From Duganella lactea (GTDB taxonomy: Bacteria > Pseudomonadota > Gammaproteobacteria > Burkholderiales > Burkholderiaceae_D), in assembly GCF_009857505.1 (NCBI RefSeq), contig NZ_WWCP01000005.1:1-64000 (forward strand): a DNA stretch of 64,000 bases. Direction: 5' to 3'. A program made the translations under genes and the position numbers. The notes below the pieces were generated by a model, which did not search any database, was not told the origin of the DNA, and saw nothing but the letters and a program-made list of their open reading frames with translations. Each line of letters begins with the position of its first letter. The first letter of the stretch is position 1. Of the stretch, positions 1 through 8,887 are shown piece after piece.

Positions 1-39
1 CTTCGTCATGGTGGAGTTTCCTCTGTTGGTTGGTTTTGA

Positions 40-231
40 TCTCGACAATCAAATTTTCCAACAAAATCTCCACCGCCTCATCCCCGCCTGCAGATTTCAG
101 CCCGTACACCAGATTCGACTATAGCTCGTGCGACTGGGCCGGTCGAAGAAGCGGCGAAATTAATCACTGAACTTGAAACATTAGATAGCCAAATTAGAGC
201 ACTAAGAGCCAACTTGGAAGACAGCGACTAG
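40..231 (+). other. Open reading remnant without start codon
   Basis: After a stop at 37-39 this frame stays open to a TAG at 229-231. It has no ATG, GTG or TTG start; a CTG at 88 is the only near-start. The deduced C-terminal part is charged and helical (many E, L, A), and base composition is AT-richer than the rest of the window. It looks like the tail of a gene whose 5' part was lost, in the same foreign-looking segment as the recombinase fragment next to it. I do not recognise the product, and chance openness cannot be excluded. Confidence 0.2.
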
Positions 232-236
232 ACAGA

Positions 237-1250
237 CTATTTGGTTGGTGGAACCGCTTTACCCCTGCGCAAGTAATGTCGCCGAGTGGTTTGAAGTGTC
301 TCATGACCTAAAAGATCACTTGCTGCCTGATCGCCTCGCACTTCGGAAGTGTCATCAGCAGCCTTCGCACGCAAGTCCTTAAACGAAAATTTTTTCAGCT
401 CCGCTTTCCTATCAGGATGCGCAGCCCACGCCTGGGCCCTCGCTCGATCAAACTGGTAACGAAGCGCGGGGCCAGTCATGCTTTTTCCATGCTCGTTCAC
501 CAAGAGCGAAGCTGTAACGATTCTGCGCGCCTTCTTCTTTGCAGCGATTCGCTCTAAGAGCTCCGCCAACTTTCCGATGATGGCCACTCGTAACGGTTTG
601 TTCACCTTGTTCTGAGTAATAAGCAGATGGCCGTCAACAATATCTCGGGCTGTCATTTTCAGAGTGTCCGCCGGCCGCTGGCCAGTAAGGTAAGCGAGGT
701 CCATAGCGTCCCTGAGTGTGTCCTTTCCATGCTGGTAGACGAGATTGTAAATATCGTCCGTGATGTAGACGCTACTCTTGTTTAGCTTGAGTCCTCTGAT
801 GCCTTCGCATGGGTTGGATAAATCGGTGCGGGCATCGTCCGCCGCCGCCATGGCTTTGGCCTTGGTTTCGTCGGCCGCCTGCTTGGCCTGGGCGTAGATC
901 AGGTCGACGCGCTGTTCGGCTTCGGCTGGCGACAGGCCGGTGCGGTTGGCGATCATTTGCGACAGATACAGGCGGTCTTCGCCGCTGATTTTGCCGGCGG
1001 CCAGATCGGCCTGCAGGATGCGGTTGATTTCCGCGCGCTGCGCGTCGGTCGCGGCGTCGCCGTTCGGTGCGCGCGGGATCATGTCGGCGAAGTAGGTGTT
1101 GGCGAGACCGCTGCCGGTTGCACCACCACCACTGGTTGTCGCCGCGGCGCCGGCCAGCACGGCCACCGTCGTGCTCCAACATATGCGCCGATACGGTGCA
1201 GCCATCCCTGCCGGCGTGCAAGCACCACTATTTTTAAATTGACATTCCAA
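237..1250 (-). pseudogene. Chimeric ORF: membrane-protein fragment fused to integrase C-terminal domain
   Basis: One reading frame of 337 codons joins two unrelated parts. Residues about 24-142 are Ala/Gly-rich and resemble an internal piece of a proteobacterial membrane protein with a conserved 'TGLSPAEAEQRV' helix region. From about residue 150 the protein is the catalytic domain of a phage-type tyrosine recombinase: Arg192 in GQRP, Lys215 or Lys218, Arg294 in KDLR, His316 in LLGHE and Tyr326 in RRHYLRR. The arm-binding and core-binding domains of an integrase are missing. Base composition changes from about 50% GC to high GC near 815-830, where the protein identity changes. I infer a deletion or recombination scar of an integrated element. 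Start choice is uncertain because the family N-terminus is also absent. An assembly join is the alternative. Confidence 0.6.
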
Positions 1251-1266
1251 CCGGGACTGGTATTAT
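1239..1266 (+). promoter_or_regulatory. Sigma-70 promoter driving the hydrolase operon
   Basis: A perfect TTGACA (1239-1244) is followed after 16 bases by TATTAT (1261-1266), five of six matches to the -10 consensus. It points toward the hydrolase at 1416. The -10 element touches a LacI-type palindrome, as expected for a repressible promoter. A terminator-like hairpin lies between this promoter and the gene. Confidence 0.55.
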
Positions 1267-1300
1267 GAAATCGTTTTCAGGAATTCAGAAAACGATTTCT
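1266..1300. promoter_or_regulatory. Pair of LacI-family-like operators forming a 12-bp inverted repeat
   Basis: TGAAATCGTTTTCA (1266-1279) and AGAAAACGATTTCT (1287-1300) are near-palindromes with the central CG typical of LacI/GalR operators. They are reverse complements of each other over 12 bases, and their centres are 21 bp apart, about two helical turns. The same word, on the other strand, sits downstream of the beta-glucosidase promoter at 7478-7491. As RNA the two copies would also form a hairpin with a 9-nt loop. Confidence 0.55.
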
Positions 1301-1340
1301 GAGCAGGTTTTCTTGTAGTCCAGTGTTGTCTGTGGTTTTA

Positions 1341-1377
1341 AGCCCCTCGCGTCGTCACCGGCCGAGGGCTTTTTTTT
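1341..1377 (+). terminator. Intrinsic terminator or attenuator upstream of the hydrolase
   Basis: AGCCCCTCG and CGAGGGCT pair (one bulged C) and are followed by eight T residues. No gene ends here on the plus strand. Transcripts from the promoter at 1239-1266 would therefore stop after about 105 nt unless they read through to the hydrolase start 39 nt further on. It may be an attenuator, the end of a short RNA, or a relic of a lost upstream gene. Confidence 0.6.
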
Positions 1378-1415
1378 ATGCCATACTCGGCCGGTGTTTT
1401 TCTGCCGAGGTGCCA

Positions 1416-2339
1416 ATGCCTGTTCTGAGTGTTGTTCTTGCCGCCGCCCTGGCGACCGCGCCGGCGTGCGTGGAGCCGCCGCCCGATCCCACCAATACCT
1501 ACGATGCCGCGCACACCTACGACAAGCTGGTGCGCACCTATCCGGACATCCGCATTGCCAGCGACGCGTTGCCGCCGGGCGTCAGCAAGACGGCCGATCT
1601 GGTCTATGCCCAATACGGCACGCGCTGCCTGAAGCTCGATCTTTACCGGCCGCCGGGCGAGCGTCTGCCGGTGGTGGTGCTGGTGCATGGCGGCGGCTGG
1701 AAGGCGGGCTTTCGCGCGGAGTTCGTGCCGATGGCGTTGCGGCTGGCGCAGCACGGTTATGCGGCGGTGACGGTCAGCTATCGCTTGTCCGGCGAGGCGC
1801 GCTATCCGGCGGCGGTGCGGGATGTGCAGGCGGCTGTGGGCTGGGTGCGCGAGCATGCCGCCGCCTATGGCCTGGACCCGCGGCGGATCGCGCTGGCGGG
1901 CGGCTCGGCCGGCGGCCAGATCGCCAGCCTGGCCGGCCTGACCGGCACCGGCGAGGGCGTCAAGGCGATCATCAATATCGACGGCCTGTCCGACTTTACC
2001 AGCGAACTGGCGCTCCAGTACGAGGATGATCCGCGGAAGAACCCGTCGGCGGCCGGCGCCTGGTTCGGCGGCCGCTATGCCGAGCAGCCGGCGCTGTGGC
2101 GGGCGGCCTCGCCGATCCGCTATGTGCGCCCCGGCATGCCGCCCATCCTGTTCATCGGCAGCGGCCAGCCGCGCTTTTCCGCCGGGCGCGAAGAGATGAT
2201 GGCGCGGATGGCGGCCGCCGGCGTGGCCAGCGACAAGGTCGTTCTGCCGGACACGCCGCATTCCTTCTGGTTGTTCGATCCGTGGCTGCAAACAACGGTT
2301 GAGGCCAGCGTGGCATTCCTGCATCGAAACTTGCCTTAG
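1416..2339 (+). CDS. Secreted alpha/beta-hydrolase (esterase/lipase-like)
   Basis: A 307-residue hydrolase of the esterase (BD-FAE / HSL-like) type. The first ~17 residues are a hydrophobic signal sequence ending near APAC, so the product is exported and possibly lipid-anchored. HGGGW at residues 91-95 forms the oxyanion hole, GGSAG places the nucleophile at Ser164, and a His in PHSFW near the C-terminus completes the triad. The ATG at 1416 is chosen because it has GAGG 5 nt upstream and begins the signal peptide; the frame is open further upstream. It is followed closely by two periplasmic binding-protein genes, probably as one operon under the LacI-type operators. The substrate is unknown; a plant-polymer ester or acylated sugar would fit the regulon but is inference. 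Confidence 0.8.
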   Translation: MPVLSVVLAAALATAPACVEPPPDPTNTYDAAHTYDKLVRTYPDIRIASDALPPGVSKTADLVYAQYGTRCLKLDLYRPPGERLPVVVLVHGGGWKAGFRAEFVPMALRLAQHGYAAVTVSYRLSGEARYPAAVRDVQAAVGWVREHAAAYGLDPRRIALAGGSAGGQIASLAGLTGTGEGVKAIINIDGLSDFTSELALQYEDDPRKNPSAAGAWFGGRYAEQPALWRAASPIRYVRPGMPPILFIGSGQPRFSAGREEMMARMAAAGVASDKVVLPDTPHSFWLFDPWLQTTVEASVAFLHRNLP

Positions 2340-2361
2340 CCCATGTTAGTATCTAGACACT

Positions 2362-3168
2362 ATGTACAAGACCCTCTTCCTGTTGCTGGCCATGGCTTGC
2401 GGCGCCGGCGCGCCGGCGCTGTCGCACGCCGTCGAACGGGTGGCGGTCGGCGCCAGCTTTAGCCATATCTACGAGCAGCGCGAGGATGGCAGCTGGCATG
2501 GCCTGGGCGTCGATGTACTGCGCCTGCTGGCCGAGCGCGCCGGCGACACTATGCGCTTCAAGCTGTATCCGTGGCCGCGCGCGATGGCGATGGTGGAGCG
2601 CGCCCAGGCCGACATTCTGGTCGGTCCGTACAAATCGCCGGAGCGCTTGAAGCGCCTGGCCTACACCGACCACGCCTTGTACCGCGACCGGGTGGTGTTC
2701 TATGGCCGCCGCAGCGGTCCGGCGGCGTGGCGCGGCGATCTGGCGCTGCTCAAGGGCAAGCGCATCGCCACCGTGCGCGGCTGGCATTACGGCAGCCAGT
2801 TCGAGCAGGCGCGGCCGCTGTTTGACATCAACGAAGTGCCGCAAGTGGAGAACGGCTTGCAGATGCTGGCGCTGGGCCGCATCGACTTGTTGGCAACCAA
2901 CGAGCGCAATGTCACGCGCGCACTCGGCCCCTTGGGGCTGGGCGCGTCGGTGACGGCGTTGTGTCCCGACATCACGCAGCTCGATGGCTATCTGGCGTTT
3001 CCGCGCGCGCCGCACTATGCCGCCGTGCGCGAACGCTACAATGCGCTGTTCGCGCAAATGGTGCGGTCTGGCGAGCTGGCCCGCCTGGGCGTGCGCAACG
3101 GCGTGCGGGTGCCGCCGTATGGCGCCGCCGCCCGTGTTGCCCCCCCGTGCATGGAGAAAGCCCGATGA
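2362..3168 (+). CDS. Periplasmic solute-binding protein, family 3 type
   Basis: A 268-residue protein with a cleavable signal peptide (about residues 1-23, ending SHA). The two-lobed fold of SBP family 3 (PF00497) is suggested by the N-terminal strand, the GLGVDVLRLLAERAG helix and the ADILVGPY segment. Family members bind amino acids or act as stand-alone sensory binding proteins. No ABC permease or ATPase is adjacent, so it may be a sensor or orphan rather than a transporter subunit. It starts 22 nt after the hydrolase and its stop overlaps the next start (ATGA), indicating translational coupling with the TorT-like protein. Confidence 0.75.
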   Translation: MYKTLFLLLAMACGAGAPALSHAVERVAVGASFSHIYEQREDGSWHGLGVDVLRLLAERAGDTMRFKLYPWPRAMAMVERAQADILVGPYKSPERLKRLAYTDHALYRDRVVFYGRRSGPAAWRGDLALLKGKRIATVRGWHYGSQFEQARPLFDINEVPQVENGLQMLALGRIDLLATNERNVTRALGPLGLGASVTALCPDITQLDGYLAFPRAPHYAAVRERYNALFAQMVRSGELARLGVRNGVRVPPYGAAARVAPPCMEKAR

Positions 3169-4301
3169 AGACGCCTCGATTCCGCTTGCTGGCGCTGTTT
3201 GGTCTGGGCCTGAGCCTGCTGCCCGCGCTGGCGCAGCCGCCCGCCGGCTTTGCGCCGATCCCGGTGCAATCCATCTTCCGCCCGCTGCAAGCCCAGGGCA
3301 CGGCCGACGACGCGCTGGCCAGCGGCCGCGTGGTGGCCGGCACGTATGGGCCGGCGCCGCGCGCGAGCAAGCGCTGGCGCATCGCCTTCCTGTTCCCGCA
3401 TATGAAGGACCCGTACTGGAGCGGCGTGGCCTACGGCGTCATCAGCGAAGCGCGGCGGCTGGGCGTGGCGGCCGACATCCTGCCCGCCAGCGGTTACGAC
3501 GACCTGCAAGGCCAGCTGAAAAAAATGGACCAGGTGATCGCCGCCCGCTACGACGCCATCGTGTTGTCGCCGATCAGCATGACCGCCAACAACGCCTCGA
3601 TCGCCAAGGCGCGCGCCGCCGGCATCACCGTGCTGGAGCTGGCCAATGACAGCCGCAGCGACGAGCTGGACTTGAAGGTCACCACCTCGCTGCGCGGCAT
3701 GGGGCTGGAGGCGACGCGCTGGGTGATCCGCGACGCCCAGCGGCGCGGCCTCAAATCGATCAACCTGGCCCTGCTGCCGGGGCCGATGGGGGCGGGCTGG
3801 GTCAAGGGCGAGGTGGACGGCACGCGGATTGCCGCGCAGGAGGCGGCGATCGAGGTCAACATCCTGGACATCCGCTACGGCGACAGCGAGCGCGGCTTGC
3901 AGAGCGAGCTGACCGCGCGCATCCTGGCGCGGCATGGTCGCCGGCTCGATTACCTGCTCGGCTGCACCGGCTGCGCACCGGCGGCGCTGGCGCCGTTGAA
4001 GGCGGCCGGACTGAGCGACCGGGTGCGGGTGGTGGCGTATGACCTGACCAGCGACATCGCCCACCTGATCCGCACCAAGGCGATCGCGGCGGCGGCCGAC
4101 ACGCGCGGCGTGAGCCAGGCGCGGGTGGCGATCAACGCCGCCGTCAACCTGCTCGAAGGGCGCGGCGGCGAGCGGCCGCACACCATCCTGGTCAAGCTCG
4201 GCATGGTGGACCAGCAGAACCTGGCCAGCTATCCGTTTGATAGTTCGATCGCGCCGGAGGGCTACAAGGCGCAGCTGTCGTATGTGCCGCCGAAGGAATA
4301 G
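3165..4301 (+). CDS. TorT-like periplasmic sugar-binding-fold protein
   Basis: A 378-residue periplasmic binding protein of the LacI/ribose-binding fold (Peripla_BP type). The signal peptide covers residues 1-22. The FPHMKDPYWSGVAYG stretch and the C-terminal GMVDQQN segment resemble TorT, the periplasmic partner of the TorS sensor kinase that detects trimethylamine N-oxide. No torS, torR or TMAO reductase gene is in the window, so the ligand and partner are unknown. The ATG at 3165 overlaps the stop of the preceding binding protein and starts the signal peptide; the upstream extension of the frame is antisense-like and rejected. A sugar ligand is equally possible given the neighbouring beta-glucosidase operon. 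Confidence 0.7.
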   Translation: MKTPRFRLLALFGLGLSLLPALAQPPAGFAPIPVQSIFRPLQAQGTADDALASGRVVAGTYGPAPRASKRWRIAFLFPHMKDPYWSGVAYGVISEARRLGVAADILPASGYDDLQGQLKKMDQVIAARYDAIVLSPISMTANNASIAKARAAGITVLELANDSRSDELDLKVTTSLRGMGLEATRWVIRDAQRRGLKSINLALLPGPMGAGWVKGEVDGTRIAAQEAAIEVNILDIRYGDSERGLQSELTARILARHGRRLDYLLGCTGCAPAALAPLKAAGLSDRVRVVAYDLTSDIAHLIRTKAIAAAADTRGVSQARVAINAAVNLLEGRGGERPHTILVKLGMVDQQNLASYPFDSSIAPEGYKAQLSYVPPKE

Positions 4302-4376
4302 GGCGGCGGCAAATCGGGCGCGCATCCGGCCCCATCTTGGATTAATCTAGGCGGATGCAAAGACGAGGAGATCACC

Positions 4377-4613
4377 ATGGTCCCGGAGCATGATCGGCGC
4401 CAGCCGAGGCCGCCAACGTCGGACACCGCCGGCTGGCATTCCTTTGATTTTATTGTGCGGCAGGCGTTGCAGGTGCAGCGCGAGATCGGCACGCCCGGCG
4501 CGGTCGAGCTGCTGCAAAACATGGGGCTCAATCCGCAAGTGATCGCGCGGGTGCTGGCGCCGGAGCGCCAGCTCCGCAGCGAGGATCTGCGCGCGCTGGG
4601 CCGCGACGTCTAA
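4377..4613 (+). CDS. Small conserved-looking hypothetical protein (78 aa)
   Basis: A soluble 78-residue protein with no membrane segment or signal sequence. A good ribosome-binding site (GAGGAG) lies about 10 nt before the ATG. The C-terminal half (GAVELLQNMGLNPQVIARVL) looks like a short helical domain. The gene follows the TorT-like gene by 75 nt and converges on the MFS permease gene with an 11-nt gap. I do not recognise the family and assign no function. Confidence 0.55.
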   Translation: MVPEHDRRQPRPPTSDTAGWHSFDFIVRQALQVQREIGTPGAVELLQNMGLNPQVIARVLAPERQLRSEDLRALGRDV

Positions 4614-4624
4614 AACCGGGGTTT

Positions 4625-5989
4625 TTATTCCTGGTGGTGGAACGGCGCAAACCAGGTGACCAGGAAGGACGGGAGGGTCGCGGCCATCACCAGCCAGAAG
4701 TAGTGGACGTAGCCCAGCAGCTGTTGCAGGTGGCCGCTGACCACGCCCGTCACCATCATGCACAGGCCCATCAGGCCGGTGCCGAAGGCGTAGTGGGTGG
4801 TGCTGTACTTGCCCGGCGCCAGTTGCTGCATCAGGTAGATCATGAAGCCCACCGAGCCGAAGCCGTAGAAGAATTTTTCCGTCGCCACGCCGGCGCAAAT
4901 GACGATCAGATTGTCCGGCTGGTAGTAGCTCATCAGCAGGAAGGTGACGTTCGGGATGTTGACCGCGCAGCACAGCGTGAACAGGGTGCGGCGCAGACCG
5001 CGCCGGGCGACGAAGATGCCGCCCAGCAGTGAACCCAGCAGCACGGCGATCAGGCCGTAGGTGCCGTAGATCAGCCCCAGCATTTCATTCGACAGCCCCA
5101 GCCCGCCCTGCGCCACCGGGTCGACCATGAAGAACGGCCCGATCTTTTCCAGCAGGCCGATGCTCAGGCGGAACACGAACGCGAACCCGACCATCAGCCA
5201 CACGTCGCGCTTCTGGAAGAAGGTGACGAAGGAGTCCTTGAGGATGAAGGCGGCGTCGGCCACCGAGCGCGGCGCGTTCGCCGCCCTGGCGCCTTCCGGC
5301 ATCACGCGCAGGTGCCAGACCGCCGTCAGCAGCGTGATGCCGGCCACGATGAAGAAGATCACGCGCCACGAGTCGATCCACGCCGGCCCGAACACGCCGG
5401 CCTCGTGCTTGAAGTAGTGGGTGTGCAGCCAGCCGCTCAGGTACACCATGCCGCCCGAGGCGACGATCGGGCCGACGTTCCAGCTCAGGCTCTGGATGCC
5501 GCAGAACAGCGATTGCGTCTTGCTGTCGAGCGAGGTGACGTAGACGCCGTCCGAGGCGATGTCCTGCGTCGCGCCCACCAGCGACAGCACGCCGAACAGG
5601 AACACCATGATCACCATGTAGTCCGGCAGCGACATCGCCAGCGCCACGCCGGCAAAGCCGAGGCCGACAATGAGCTGCGCGCACAGCACGAAGAATTTCT
5701 TGGTGCGGTACATTTCGACGAACGGCGCGAACAGCGGCTTGATGGTGTAGGCCAGGATCAGGTAGCTGGCGTACTGCGCCGCCTGGCCGTTGTCCATGCC
5801 GAGATTCTTGAACATGATCGAGGTCACGCTGGTGAGCATCATGTAGGTCAGCGCCATGGCGAAGTAGCCGCTCGGCACCCACAGCATCGGCGTGCCGGGC
5901 GCGAACATGGCGCGCAGCAGCGAGGGGGGGCGGGCGCCCGGCGCCATCTGCGGATCGGGGGTGTGTTGCACAGTCGATGGTGCGGTCAT
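4625..5989 (-). CDS. MFS transporter (AmpG/sugar-permease-like)
   Basis: A 454-residue major-facilitator protein with about 12 predicted membrane segments. The RTKKFF loop after the second segment and the GATQDIASDG motif are typical of AmpG/PAT-like sugar or muropeptide permeases. It follows the GH1 beta-glucosidase by 100 nt on the same strand, so it is the probable importer of the beta-glucoside or disaccharide that the enzyme cleaves in the cytoplasm. Expression is expected from the promoter and LacI-type operator at 7478-7534. AmpG-type muropeptide transport is an alternative but fits the context less well. Confidence 0.75.
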   Translation of the reverse strand: MTAPSTVQHTPDPQMAPGARPPSLLRAMFAPGTPMLWVPSGYFAMALTYMMLTSVTSIMFKNLGMDNGQAAQYASYLILAYTIKPLFAPFVEMYRTKKFFVLCAQLIVGLGFAGVALAMSLPDYMVIMVFLFGVLSLVGATQDIASDGVYVTSLDSKTQSLFCGIQSLSWNVGPIVASGGMVYLSGWLHTHYFKHEAGVFGPAWIDSWRVIFFIVAGITLLTAVWHLRVMPEGARAANAPRSVADAAFILKDSFVTFFQKRDVWLMVGFAFVFRLSIGLLEKIGPFFMVDPVAQGGLGLSNEMLGLIYGTYGLIAVLLGSLLGGIFVARRGLRRTLFTLCCAVNIPNVTFLLMSYYQPDNLIVICAGVATEKFFYGFGSVGFMIYLMQQLAPGKYSTTHYAFGTGLMGLCMMVTGVVSGHLQQLLGYVHYFWLVMAATLPSFLVTWFAPFHHQE

Positions 5990-6046
5990 GATGTCATCCT
6001 CGTGATTCTCGTTGGTTCACCGGCTCTGCGGCCAGTTTATATGGAA

Positions 6047-6073
6047 ACCGCCGACCCGAGGGCCGGCGGCGGT
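6047..6073 (-). other. Stem-loop between beta-glucosidase and permease genes
   Basis: ACCGCCG (6047-6053) and CGGCGGT (6067-6073) form a 7-bp GC-rich stem with a 13-nt loop in the 100-nt gap of the operon. On the minus strand only two extra T residues follow, so termination would be partial at best. It could stabilise the upstream bgl message or reduce permease expression. Confidence 0.3.
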
Positions 6074-6089
6074 ACGACAGTTGCGTTGC

Positions 6090-7430
<1,341 letters not shown>

Positions 7431-7477
7431 TTTTTTATCAGGTCTGGTCTGCAGGGATGGGAGGACATTGCCACGTT

Positions 7478-7491
7478 TGAAAACGATTTCA
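7478..7491. promoter_or_regulatory. LacI-family-like operator of the beta-glucosidase operon
   Basis: TGAAAACGATTTCA lies about 8 to 21 bases downstream of the predicted transcription start, the usual blocking position for a LacI-type repressor. It is the exact reverse complement of the 14-mer at 1266-1279 near the hydrolase promoter. Confidence 0.55.
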
Positions 7492-7505
7492 AGCCTCGGG
7501 TGATG

Positions 7506-7534
7506 ATTAGACCTCAACTATTTGTGAGTGTCAA
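7506..7534 (-). promoter_or_regulatory. Sigma-70 promoter of the beta-glucosidase operon
   Basis: On the minus strand a perfect TTGACA (7529-7534) is followed by a 17-nt spacer and TCTAAT (7506-7511). Transcription should begin near 7499, about 70 nt before the GH1 start codon. Confidence 0.65.
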
Positions 7535-7564
7535 TCGATTTAAAAATGCGCCCGGCAAGCCTGA

Positions 7565-7570
7565 TATAAT
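7565..7570 (+). promoter_or_regulatory. -10 element for trmB
   Basis: A perfect TATAAT 34 nt before the trmB start. No good -35 box is seen at the right distance; the AT-rich stretch at 7540-7546 is the best candidate. It is divergent from the bgl promoter. Confidence 0.35.
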
Positions 7571-7604
7571 GCCGCCTCCATAAAATTTCACGAGCAGGCC
7601 GACC

Positions 7605-8324
7605 ATGTCCTCCGATACGCCGAAAGACGCCCCAGCGCGGGCCATGCTGTACGACCCGACCGAACACCGCATCCGCAGTTTCGTCACCCGTGCCGGCCGC
7701 CTGTCGACGGCGCAGGCGCGCTCGCTGGACGAACTCGGGCCGAAGTTCCTGATCCCCTACCAGAAAGCGCCGCTCTCTTATGAGCAGGCGTTCGGCCGCA
7801 AGGCGCCGGTGGTGCTGGAGATCGGCTTCGGCATGGGCGCCACCACCGCGCATATCGCCGGCGTGATGCCGGACAAGGACTTCATCGGCGTCGAAGTGCA
7901 CACGCCCGGCGTGGGCAGCCTGCTCAAGCTGATCGGCGAGCAGCAACTGAGCAACCTGAAGGCGATCCAGCACGACGCGGTGGAGGTGCTGAACTTCATG
8001 ATTCCGGACGGCTCGCTGCACGGCGTGCACATCTACTTCCCGGACCCATGGCACAAGGCGCGCCACAACAAGCGCCGCCTGATCCAGGCGCCGTTCGTCA
8101 AGCAACTGGTGCAGAAGCTGGAAGTGGGCGGCTACCTCCACCTGGCCACCGACTGGGAAGACTACGCGGTGCAGATGCTGGAGGTGCTCAGTGCGGAAGA
8201 GGGCCTGCAAAACACCGCCGACGGCTACGCGCCGCAGCCGGCCTACCGTCCGCTGACCAAGTTTGAAAACCGCGGCCTGAAGCTGGGCCACGGCGTCTGG
8301 GATCTGGTGTTCACCAAGAAGTAA
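7605..8324 (+). CDS. trmB: tRNA (guanine-N7-)-methyltransferase
   Basis: A 239-residue SAM-dependent enzyme that methylates G46 in the variable loop of tRNA. EIGFGMG (about residues 72-78) is the SAM-binding motif I, and [15 protein letters not shown] is the highly diagnostic TrmB signature carrying catalytic and tRNA-binding residues. The C-terminal LTKFENRG segment is also typical. Length matches the family. It stands alone, divergent from the beta-glucosidase and converging with the HIRAN-like gene. Confidence 0.95.
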   Translation: MSSDTPKDAPARAMLYDPTEHRIRSFVTRAGRLSTAQARSLDELGPKFLIPYQKAPLSYEQAFGRKAPVVLEIGFGMGATTAHIAGVMPDKDFIGVEVHTPGVGSLLKLIGEQQLSNLKAIQHDAVEVLNFMIPDGSLHGVHIYFPDPWHKARHNKRRLIQAPFVKQLVQKLEVGGYLHLATDWEDYAVQMLEVLSAEEGLQNTADGYAPQPAYRPLTKFENRGLKLGHGVWDLVFTKK

Positions 8325-8346
8325 ATCGCCGGCGTGGCGGCTGGGC

Positions 8347-8856
8347 TTATTTCTCCAGCCGCTCCACGTCCAGCACCACCACATACTGTAGTCGCTTGCC
8401 CTGCCACAGCGCGCCACCGCGCACCTGCGCGTCGGTGGTGCTCAAGCGGCCGGCGGCGTCCTTCCTGCGCAGCAGTTCGCGGAACTTGATCGACGCTTTC
8501 TGCGACAGATAGCCGACCATGCGGCCCTCGATAAACACCGCCACCGCTTCGTTCTCATAGGCGTTGTGATCGTCCGGCATCAGCGTCGCCACATAGGGCG
8601 TGGCGGCGGCGCTGTCGCCATGTTCGCCGGCCAGCGCGCGCAGCGTGGCCTGGTAGCGCGACTCGTTCATCACCTCGACCAGGAAGTGGCCGCCATCCGA
8701 CCAGTGCAGCGCCGGCGCTTCGTCCGGCAGCCTGGGCGCATACGGCACGCCGGTCGGCAGCGGCAAAGGCTTGGGCTGGTTCGGATTGGTCTTGATGATC
8801 GCGTAGACCACCGCCGCCGTGGCGGCGATGATCAGCAGGGAGATAAGAAGCTGCAT
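8347..8856 (-). CDS. Membrane-anchored protein with HIRAN-like domain
   Basis: A 169-residue protein with one N-terminal membrane helix (about residues 3-20) and a Pro-rich linker. The domain that follows (VMNESRYQATL...NAYENEAVAVFIEGRMVGYLS) resembles the HIRAN fold: a conserved core with an NxxDxNAVAV-like strand and a VGYLS strand. HIRAN domains are known mainly from DNA-repair helicases and small stand-alone proteins and recognise DNA ends. Here it is tethered to the membrane and the role is unknown. The assignment rests on motif resemblance only. Confidence 0.55.
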   Translation of the reverse strand: MQLLISLLIIAATAAVVYAIIKTNPNQPKPLPLPTGVPYAPRLPDEAPALHWSDGGHFLVEVMNESRYQATLRALAGEHGDSAAATPYVATLMPDDHNAYENEAVAVFIEGRMVGYLSQKASIKFRELLRRKDAAGRLSTTDAQVRGGALWQGKRLQYVVVLDVERLEK

Positions 8857-8887
8857 GGCGTGCCGTGATGAGACAAAGGCCGATATC

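Noticed and set aside
957..1268. Plus-strand frame opposite the integrase chimera
   Set aside because: Its composition is Arg/Ala/Gly shadow-like with no ribosome-binding site, and it crosses the promoter at 1239-1266.
4613..4635. Bidirectional terminator between the small gene and the MFS gene
   Set aside because: AAAAC/GTTTT with a 4-nt loop is too weak and overlaps the coding end.
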